Notes under the pieces: model-generated
Databases searched by the model: none
Told to the model about the DNA's origin: nothing
The model's input: only the letters and a program-made list of their open reading frames with translations
Origin: Bacteroidaceae bacterium
GTDB taxonomy: Bacteria > Bacteroidota > Bacteroidia > Bacteroidales > Barnesiellaceae_A
DNA length: 36,381 nucleotides
Assembly: GCA_017410245.1 (NCBI GenBank)
Contig: JAFQRE010000031.1
Coordinates: forward strand, 1-36,381
Reading direction: 5' to 3'
Shown: positions 31,308 through 36,381 of the stretch, one piece after another
Layout: every line of letters starts with the position of its first letter
How positions within the stretch are numbered: the stretch's first letter is position 1
Program-made: the position numbers and the translations under genes

Positions 31308-32225
31308 TTATTTCGCGTCGAAAAATTTTTTGTAACCTTGCAGTATTGTATTGTTGGCCTTATCTACTTGTCGATGGTTGAGCGAGGCTAAGTATATGAT
31401 TGTAGTCTCCTCTTTAGAGTGTCCCAGTGCCTCGCTGATAACCTTGATAGGGACATGCTTGTGATGAGCTTGAGTTGCCCAGCTGTGTCGTGCCACGTAC
31501 GATGTGAGTGGCAATGAAAGTCGCAACATGGCACTGATGCGATGCAGATGTAGGTTGTGCAGGCGCAGAGCACTGTCATATTTCTTTTGAGTGAATGTAT
31601 CGTCATCAAATAGGGGGAAGATGTGTTTGCGCTCCTTGTCGGCGTAGCGCTTGATAATTTTCTCTATAGGTGTTTCAATGCGTATCGATTGCTGTTTGTG
31701 TGTTTTGTGCCGGCTATACTCTATACGCCCATTTACAATGTGCTTGTGCGTGAGGTTTGCTATATCGATAAACGCCATGCCTCGGGTGAAAAATGAGAAG
31801 AGAAAGAGGTCGCGACTTAACGCCAGCTCGGGCCTATTGTGCAAATCGATGTTGATGAGTTGGCCTATGATATGTTGCGATATAGCTCTTTTGTTGGTCT
31901 TGTCTATGCCGGTAAAAACACTCTTGAACGGATACCTGTTGGTGCATATTGATAGTCTTACGGCATTGTTGTATGTGGTTTTGAGTGGGCGCATGTATGC
32001 CGATGATGTGTTGCGCGTTACACCGCATTGGTCTATGAGATATTGCTCATATTGTATGATAAGTTGGTGAGTAATGCGACTCACATCAATGCGGGTGATT
32101 TGTTGGTAATTGACAAGGTACTGGGTGAAGTGTCGCGTAGCAGTACGGTAGAATGCAGCTGTTTTGGCTTTTCCCTGTGTCTCTTTTTCTGTACAGGCCT
32201 CTTGCATCATCTTGATGAAATCCAT
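31308..32225 (-). CDS. Tyrosine recombinase / site-specific integrase (SAM-like N-terminus)
   Basis: The 305-residue protein has a SAM-like core-binding domain (about 10-105) and a catalytic domain. Probable catalytic residues are Arg148 (FFTRGM), Lys174 (SRHKTHK), Arg246 with His247 (TSYVARHSWA, where the HxxR histidine is Tyr), His269 (ALGHS) and nucleophile Tyr278 (IIYLASL). All are present, so it should be active. The short length and TSYVARHSWA motif fit the Bacteroidales recombinases that include DNA invertases, rather than large conjugative-element integrases. No other phage or conjugation gene lies nearby, and two inverted 25-bp sites sit directly downstream. Acting on those sites is inference. 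Confidence 0.9.
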   Translation of the reverse strand: MDFIKMMQEACTEKETQGKAKTAAFYRTATRHFTQYLVNYQQITRIDVSRITHQLIIQYEQYLIDQCGVTRNTSSAYMRPLKTTYNNAVRLSICTNRYPFKSVFTGIDKTNKRAISQHIIGQLINIDLHNRPELALSRDLFLFSFFTRGMAFIDIANLTHKHIVNGRIEYSRHKTHKQQSIRIETPIEKIIKRYADKERKHIFPLFDDDTFTQKKYDSALRLHNLHLHRISAMLRLSLPLTSYVARHSWATQAHHKHVPIKVISEALGHSKEETTIIYLASLNHRQVDKANNTILQGYKKFFDAK

Positions 32226-32370
32226 GGTAAAAGTTTTAGAGAGTTAATATATTATCAACATTCTAAAACTATATATGCCTGAAGATATTGCTTAAAAATA
32301 GCTAATAGTACCTCGGGTAACCATTGTGTCAAATAGTTACATGTATATATAATAATGTATGTGTGGGGTG

Positions 32371-33708
32371 TCAGAATGCTCGGCTCACCTTGATGCGGTG
32401 CCCTTTTATTTTTTCTACTTTGGCCTTGTCGAGAATGTTGCCTACGTGGTTGCGAGCTACAGCAGCATAGCTATAGTGGTCTTTTACCTCTATGAGTCCC
32501 ACTTCGGTAGCTTGCAGTTCGCACATACGTGTCAAGAAGCCCAATATATCGCCTTTGCTCAGTTTCTCGCGTTTGCCGGCAGCAAAGTGCAATGTTTCCA
32601 TAGCCGGGGTAGCAGGCGTGTGAGGCTCGGTGTCGAGTCGAAGGTAATGTATATCATCGATGTATAGGGGTAGCTCTTCGTGTGGAGCTACTATCAGGTA
32701 GGCAGTGCCTCCGGCGTTCATGCGTGCTGTGCGACCATTGCGATGTGTGTAGGCCTCAACATCGAGGGGTAGGTGGTAGTGTATGACATGACCCACGTTG
32801 GCTATGTCGAGACCTCGGGCTGCCAAGTCGGTAGCAACGCAGATATTGGCACTGCGGTTGCGGAAACGACAGAGCGAACGTTCGCGGTCGGCTTGTTCCA
32901 TACCACCATGAAATGTTGCACATACCACTCGTCGGCGTCTCAAGTAGTCGGCTACGCGATCTACACTCTCGCGTTGGTTGCAGAAGATGAGTGTAGGTGC
33001 ATCATCGATACGGCTCAGTAGTTCATATAGCGTGTCGAGCTTATCTTTCTCGGGCGATGCTACATGGTAGAGTGTGAGTTGTTGCTTTTGTTCGGTCTTG
33101 CGACTATTATCTATATAGTATAGTCGCGTAGCTTGAGGCATAGCCACAAAGTCGGGTATCTCGGTGAGGTCGGTAGCCGATGTGAGTATGCGCATTTGCA
33201 ATCCTTGCATGCTGCGTATGAGTGTGCGCATCTCATTGTGGAACCCCAGTTCAAGGCTCTTGTCAAACTCGTCGAGGATAAGAGTATCGACCTTGTCGAG
33301 CGATAGTCGACCACGTTGCACATGGTCGAGCAGTCGGCCGGGAGTACCCAATATCACATCGGGTTGTGTCTCGAGAGAGCGAGCCTCGTCGCGAAACGAG
33401 TGTCCGCCATAACAACACACTATGCGATAGCCCGATGATATAGTGCGAGCCACTTGCTCTACTTGTTGAGCCAGTTCGCGTGTAGGTGTTATTACAACGG
33501 CTTGAGTGTGAGATGCTTGTGGCGTGATGCGTGTAAAGAGGGGTATAAGATAGGCCAATGTCTTGCCCGAGCCGGTGGGGGCCAGGAGTATGACATCATG
33601 AGCTGTGCGACAAGTCTCTATGGTGGCTTGTTGCATGGCGTTCAAGGCATCGATACCAAGGCGGGCACAAGCTTGAGCTATGAGTTGTTGGCTATCTGAG
33701 GCTGTCAT
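32371..33708 (-). CDS. DEAD-box family RNA helicase, DbpA-like
   Basis: The 445-residue protein has motif I APTGSGKT (43-50), PTRELA, GTPGR, motif II DEFD (146-149, in place of DEAD), SAT (177-179), and in the second domain ATDLAARGLD and HRNGRTAR. The C-terminus (KGDILGFLTRM...AAVARNHVGNILDKAKVEKIKGHRIKVSRAF) is a DbpA RNA-binding domain, which directs DbpA to 23S rRNA helix 92. Ribosome assembly is the likely role. Its ATG follows the argR stop with no gap, so translation is coupled to ArgR. Confidence 0.93.
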   Translation of the reverse strand: MTASDSQQLIAQACARLGIDALNAMQQATIETCRTAHDVILLAPTGSGKTLAYLIPLFTRITPQASHTQAVVITPTRELAQQVEQVARTISSGYRIVCCYGGHSFRDEARSLETQPDVILGTPGRLLDHVQRGRLSLDKVDTLILDEFDKSLELGFHNEMRTLIRSMQGLQMRILTSATDLTEIPDFVAMPQATRLYYIDNSRKTEQKQQLTLYHVASPEKDKLDTLYELLSRIDDAPTLIFCNQRESVDRVADYLRRRRVVCATFHGGMEQADRERSLCRFRNRSANICVATDLAARGLDIANVGHVIHYHLPLDVEAYTHRNGRTARMNAGGTAYLIVAPHEELPLYIDDIHYLRLDTEPHTPATPAMETLHFAAGKREKLSKGDILGFLTRMCELQATEVGLIEVKDHYSYAAVARNHVGNILDKAKVEKIKGHRIKVSRAF

Positions 33709-34218
33709 TCATTGTATTATGTCGGGGTGGGTGCTGCGTAGTGCAGCTATATATTTCGACAAAATATCGTATGCTTGGTCGTGTTTTACACCTTCACGCA
33801 AGACTACTATAATAGTATCATCACCGGCTACAGTACCCAGTATCTCGGGACTGTTTCCTCCGTCTATGTTGTAGGCTATGTTGCTGGCCAAGCCCGGACT
33901 GGTTTTTATCACTACAAGATTGTGTGAGAAGTCTATCGACAAGAATCCTCCCAATCCTACCAACGGCTTGTGGTGGAGTAGAAATGCCGGGTCGTTGCTT
34001 GTTATTTGTGGCATTTCGTTGGGTAGGGTGTAGATATATTGTCCGGTGGCATCGGGCATCTTGGCTATTTTCAGTTGTTTGAGGTCGCGTGACAATGTCG
34101 CTTGTGTAACCTCTATGCCGGCCTCTTTAAGAGGTTGCAATAAATCTACTTGGCAACTTATGCGTTGTGTGTTTATTATCTCTTTTATAACGTCTAAACG
34201 TTTTCTCTTTGGCTTCAC
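33709..34218 (-). CDS. argR: Arginine repressor ArgR
   Basis: The 169-residue protein has the winged helix with the SR motif (ATLSRDLKQLKIAK), a linker, and the C-terminal oligomerisation and arginine-binding domain, with DGGNSPEILGTVAGDDTIIVVLRE including the GTxAGDDT motif. With arginine it binds ARG boxes and represses arginine synthesis. No arg genes are here. The promoter lies at 34247-34277, and the helicase gene follows directly (TGA-ATG). Confidence 0.95.
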   Translation of the reverse strand: MKPKRKRLDVIKEIINTQRISCQVDLLQPLKEAGIEVTQATLSRDLKQLKIAKMPDATGQYIYTLPNEMPQITSNDPAFLLHHKPLVGLGGFLSIDFSHNLVVIKTSPGLASNIAYNIDGGNSPEILGTVAGDDTIIVVLREGVKHDQAYDILSKYIAALRSTHPDIIQ

Positions 34219-34246
34219 TGTGCGTATGTATTAGTTAGTTTGTGTA

Positions 34247-34277
34247 CAAAATTAGCTATAAAAATATAATAAAACAA
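34247..34277 (-). promoter_or_regulatory. Promoter of argR-helicase
   Basis: On the minus strand the -33 TTG (34277-34275) and -7 TAATTTTG (34254-34247) are 20 bp apart. The predicted leader is about 24 nt. Confidence 0.65.
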
Positions 34278-34381
34278 CCCCACGATGTCGATTTTATGTA
34301 GTTTTTGATAAATGCTAAAAATATACTCAACGAAACATCTTGCTTTATTGGGAATTAAGTGCTGTAGAAATTTTACAATAT

Positions 34382-36148
34382 TTATTGGGTAACAATCTTT
34401 ATAGATGCTGTTTTGTGGCAATTGTAGCTTATTGTTGCCATATATATACCCTGCGGCAATGAAGGTAAGAAACAAGTAGTGGCCGGTAGGTTGGGGGCAA
34501 ATTGTGCTACAAGTTCGCCTCTCACATTATATACATTTATTTGAGTGACGTTCTCTTGCGAACTATAGGTGATGGCGTGTGCCGAAGCATCATACCAAGC
34601 GGTTGTTTGCGGGGTTGTCGGCAACGTCGCCGTAGCCAGTGTATTGACAAGGTGTTCAAGGTACATCTCTATGTTGGTATATTGCTCCGACAGGTCATAG
34701 GCGTTGGCATCTTCTACGCCCATTGTCACTTCCCACTCATCGGCCATTCCGTCGTTGTCGTTATCGGTGGGTGGGGTTGTGGTGCGATACTCTACATAGC
34801 CACCCACATCTTCTTGCGAGTCGATGATGCCGGTACCACTGCCATAGCTCGATCCGTATGCCGGAGCTATGCGACCGGCAGCCTCATCAATGATACGGGC
34901 ATCTATGGCATCGAGTCGGGGAAGTCGGCAACCGGCTCCGGCCAACACTGCTTCGTAGGCCTCTGTTGCCGATGTGATAGTTACACCACTCGACTCGGCC
35001 GGCAACTCAACAAGGCGTTGGAAGATATTGTCGCCTTCGTATTGCGAGTTTTGCAAATCCAATGCTTTGGCACTGCTTGTAGTGTTACTGTTGTACCAGT
35101 TGTTGTTGTTTATCTCGGTGTAGTCTCCTTTCAACTTGTCATTGGTAGGGTTGGGGCGATGGGGTTGAGGCTCCATAAAGTTACCATCTATATACCACAA
35201 TCCATAGGCACCTTCGGGAGCATGACTGTTACTCGACGAGTAGGTGAGGCGGGCAAACCATCGCTCTTGTATCTTCCATGTGGCAGGTCCCGGCTTGTAG
35301 TAGTTGTTGCGGAGTATGTTGTGGCAATAGGCTCCCTCGCGCGACGAGTATAGCTCGCCACCATACACTGCCTCTTTCTTTCCCCAGTTGTATATAACAT
35401 TGTTTACTACCTCTTGTGTCACTTGGTAGTCATGTCCCTCCGAGTCGTCGCGTACACCATTGAGGCGAGGAGCGCGGCTCACACAGTGTGCTATGAGGTT
35501 GTGATGATAGGTGCTGTACTCTCCGCCCCACTGCGCACCATAGCCTCGGCTACCCTTGCCATGACAATTCTTATACAACGGCTCACTGAGGATACACCAT
35601 TGCATCGTGGTGTATTTGTTGTCGTACATGGTGACATTCTCTTCGACCGACCAACTCATCGAACAATGATCTACTATGACATTGCGAGCATTCTCAATGT
35701 CGAGCGAAGACTCGTTGCTTGCGCTACCATCGCCCGAGCGGAAACGCAAGTAGCGTATGATATAATTCTCTCCCGAGAAGTATATGCGTCGTCCCGACAA
35801 ACATATACCATCGCCCGGAGCAGTTTGGCCGGCTATGGTGATATTGCCACGAGTCACTTTCAGTACCTCTTTGAGGTCTATTTGTCCCGATGTGCGGAAT
35901 ACTACAATGATGGGGTCGTTGCCTTCGCTACGCATGGCGGCTCGGAAACTTCCCTCAATGGGTGTCTCGGACGAGGTGTAGTCTTGCGTATTGGTTACGA
36001 AAACGACACGACCTCCACGACCTCCTGTAGCGTGGCGTCCCCAACCTTCGGCGCCGGGAAAGGCTATCGACTCGCTCTCTTGCGATAGAGCATTGTGTGG
36101 CATGGCTATTGCCATAAGCATAATCATCAGGTAGTGTAGTTTCTTCAT
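34382..36148 (-). CDS. Secreted pectate lyase-like protein with T9SS tail
   Basis: The 588-residue protein has a signal peptide (MKKLHYLMIMLMAIAMPHNALSQ) and a right-handed beta-helix beginning FPGAEGWGRHATGGRGG, as in PL1-type pectate lyases, with VVFRTSGQIDL, ITIAGQTAPGDGICL, NVIVDHCSMSWS and APRLNGVRDDSEG. About residue 480 is a calcium-binding-like DNDNDGMADEWE loop, and the end (INVYNVRGELVAQF...LPQGIYMATISY) is a T9SS type A sorting domain. It should cut pectin outside the cell. I chose the start at 36148 because it begins the signal peptide; the frame stays open for 22 more codons. A -7 box lies at 36175-36182. Confidence 0.92.
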   Translation of the reverse strand: MKKLHYLMIMLMAIAMPHNALSQESESIAFPGAEGWGRHATGGRGGRVVFVTNTQDYTSSETPIEGSFRAAMRSEGNDPIIVVFRTSGQIDLKEVLKVTRGNITIAGQTAPGDGICLSGRRIYFSGENYIIRYLRFRSGDGSASNESSLDIENARNVIVDHCSMSWSVEENVTMYDNKYTTMQWCILSEPLYKNCHGKGSRGYGAQWGGEYSTYHHNLIAHCVSRAPRLNGVRDDSEGHDYQVTQEVVNNVIYNWGKKEAVYGGELYSSREGAYCHNILRNNYYKPGPATWKIQERWFARLTYSSSNSHAPEGAYGLWYIDGNFMEPQPHRPNPTNDKLKGDYTEINNNNWYNSNTTSSAKALDLQNSQYEGDNIFQRLVELPAESSGVTITSATEAYEAVLAGAGCRLPRLDAIDARIIDEAAGRIAPAYGSSYGSGTGIIDSQEDVGGYVEYRTTTPPTDNDNDGMADEWEVTMGVEDANAYDLSEQYTNIEMYLEHLVNTLATATLPTTPQTTAWYDASAHAITYSSQENVTQINVYNVRGELVAQFAPNLPATTCFLPSLPQGIYMATISYNCHKTASIKIVTQ

Positions 36149-36174
36149 AATGACTGATATATCGGTTTGTTGTA

Positions 36175-36182
36175 CAAATTTA
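36175..36182 (-). promoter_or_regulatory. -7 box of the pectate lyase gene
   Basis: The minus strand reads TAAATTTG, a TAnnTTTG match 27 bp before the start codon. The -33 region would fall inside the hairpin at 36199-36232. Confidence 0.48.
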
Positions 36183-36198
36183 TAAAAAAATGGCAATA

Positions 36199-36232
36199 AA
36201 AAAACAGCAATCACATCGGATTGCTGTTTTTT
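36199..36232. terminator. Strong terminator next to the right IS
   Basis: AAAAAACAGCAATC (36199-36212) pairs perfectly with GATTGCTGTTTTTT (36219-36232) around a 6-nt loop. No gene in the window reads into it; on the minus strand it would end a gene now cut off by the IS, 11 bp away. Confidence 0.78.
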
Positions 36233-36242
36233 ATATCTGATA

Positions 36243-36267
36243 TGTCCCGTCCTAAAATAGCGTTACA
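36243..36267 (+). repeat. Left terminal inverted repeat of the right IS3-family element
   Basis: It reads TGTCCCGTCCTAAAATAG and ends GTTACA. It matches the right repeat of the left IS at 21 of 25 positions and sets the host/IS boundary at 36242/36243. Confidence 0.82.
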
Positions 36268-36284
36268 CAATAAAAAGTAAAGCT

Positions 36285-36381
36285 ATGGAAGAAAAGAGTA
36301 AAAGCTTGTATATCAAGCGAACGCAACGCGACTATCCGATGAGTTTCAAGTTGGCGGTAGTCCGAGAAGTAGAAAGTGGCG
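36285..36381 (+). CDS. IS3-family transposase OrfA, N-terminal fragment
   Basis: The 32 codons in the window give MEEKSKSLYIKRTQRDYPMS and then FKLAVVREVESG. This looks like the helix-turn-helix start of IS3-family OrfA proteins in Bacteroidota (KRTQRDY...FKLxVVxxVExG). The gene runs off the window edge. Confidence 0.8.
   Translation, partial: MEEKSKSLYIKRTQRDYPMSFKLAVVREVESG

Larger units (their letters stand above)
36243..36381 (+). mobile_element. 5' end of an IS3-family insertion sequence (partial)
   Basis: It begins with a 25-bp terminal repeat (36243-36267) that matches, in inverted form, the end of the IS at 243-267, and contains the start of OrfA. Both IS pieces point the same way, so the window is framed by direct copies or by two ends of one repeated family. 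Confidence 0.85.

Noticed and set aside
35414..36088. 224-codon open frame antisense to the pectate lyase gene
   Set aside because: The minus-strand frame has clear PL1 motifs along the same stretch; the antisense translation shows no family features.

Overview
The window is a chromosomal segment of a Bacteroidales bacterium (phylum Bacteroidota). The evidence is the TAnnTTTG-type -7 boxes, the lack of obvious Shine-Dalgarno sites, the DUF4270 / GT5 / panC / panD gene order, lipoproteins with acidic residues after the lipobox Cys, collagen-like and RCC1/BspA-like surface proteins, a GT5-only starch synthase-like protein, and type A sorting tails of the type IX secretion system (T9SS) on three proteins. 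The T9SS cargo argues against Bacteroides sensu stricto and suggests a Porphyromonadaceae-, Barnesiellaceae- or Muribaculaceae-like lineage; genus cannot be fixed from this sequence. Both window ends lie inside directly oriented IS3-family elements with matching 25-bp terminal repeats (243-267 and 36243-36267), so this is probably a contig bounded by IS copies.

Layout. 1-267: 3' end of an IS3-family element. 279-1284: strong promoter, a long structured leader or small RNA, and an exported membrane protein. 1366-2925: solitary ATPase-DUF4435 (OLD/PARIS-like) protein. 3078-5448: tRNA-Thr(CGT), a DUF4270 lipoprotein and a GT5 protein on the minus strand. 5701-8361: panC, panD and a MATE transporter. 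8582-8757: SRP RNA with tRNA-Thr(TGT). 9076-10226: Hsp20 and an ECF sigma factor. 10482-13113: CstA-like transporter, PHP-type histidinol-phosphatase-like protein, DUF1294 protein. 13106-17212 (minus): MltG, tRNA-Ser(GCT), an S9 peptidase lipoprotein and a pRiA4b ORF-3-like protein. 17423-20148: ruvX-def-ettA. 20325-24679 (minus): two T9SS cargo proteins behind a perfect TTGAT-N4-ATCAA dyad, and a Crp/Fnr-type regulator. 24844-27117: divergent threonine dehydrogenase and kbl, which form the threonine-to-glycine pathway. 27553-32225: collagen-like surface lipoprotein, an AT-rich inverted-repeat cassette and a tyrosine recombinase. 32371-34218: argR and a DbpA-like helicase. 34382-36148: secreted pectate lyase-like protein.

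The most interesting locus is 27553-32225. An intact tyrosine recombinase sits beside a ~317-bp segment bounded by two identical 25-bp sites in inverted orientation. Each site has two inverted arms and a 7-bp asymmetric spacer. The segment holds an intrinsic terminator followed by a consensus promoter that points away from the collagen-like lipoprotein gene. That gene has no CAAA (minus-strand TTTG) tetramer anywhere between its start and the segment. This is the arrangement expected of an invertible, phase-variable promoter caught in the OFF orientation. Other leads are the structured RNA at 315-558 with two mutually exclusive pairings, the AU-rich hairpin abutting the ECF sigma start codon, the FNR-like dyad placed like an activator site, a predicted leaderless ruvX mRNA, and the fused ATPase-TOPRIM-like defence candidate.
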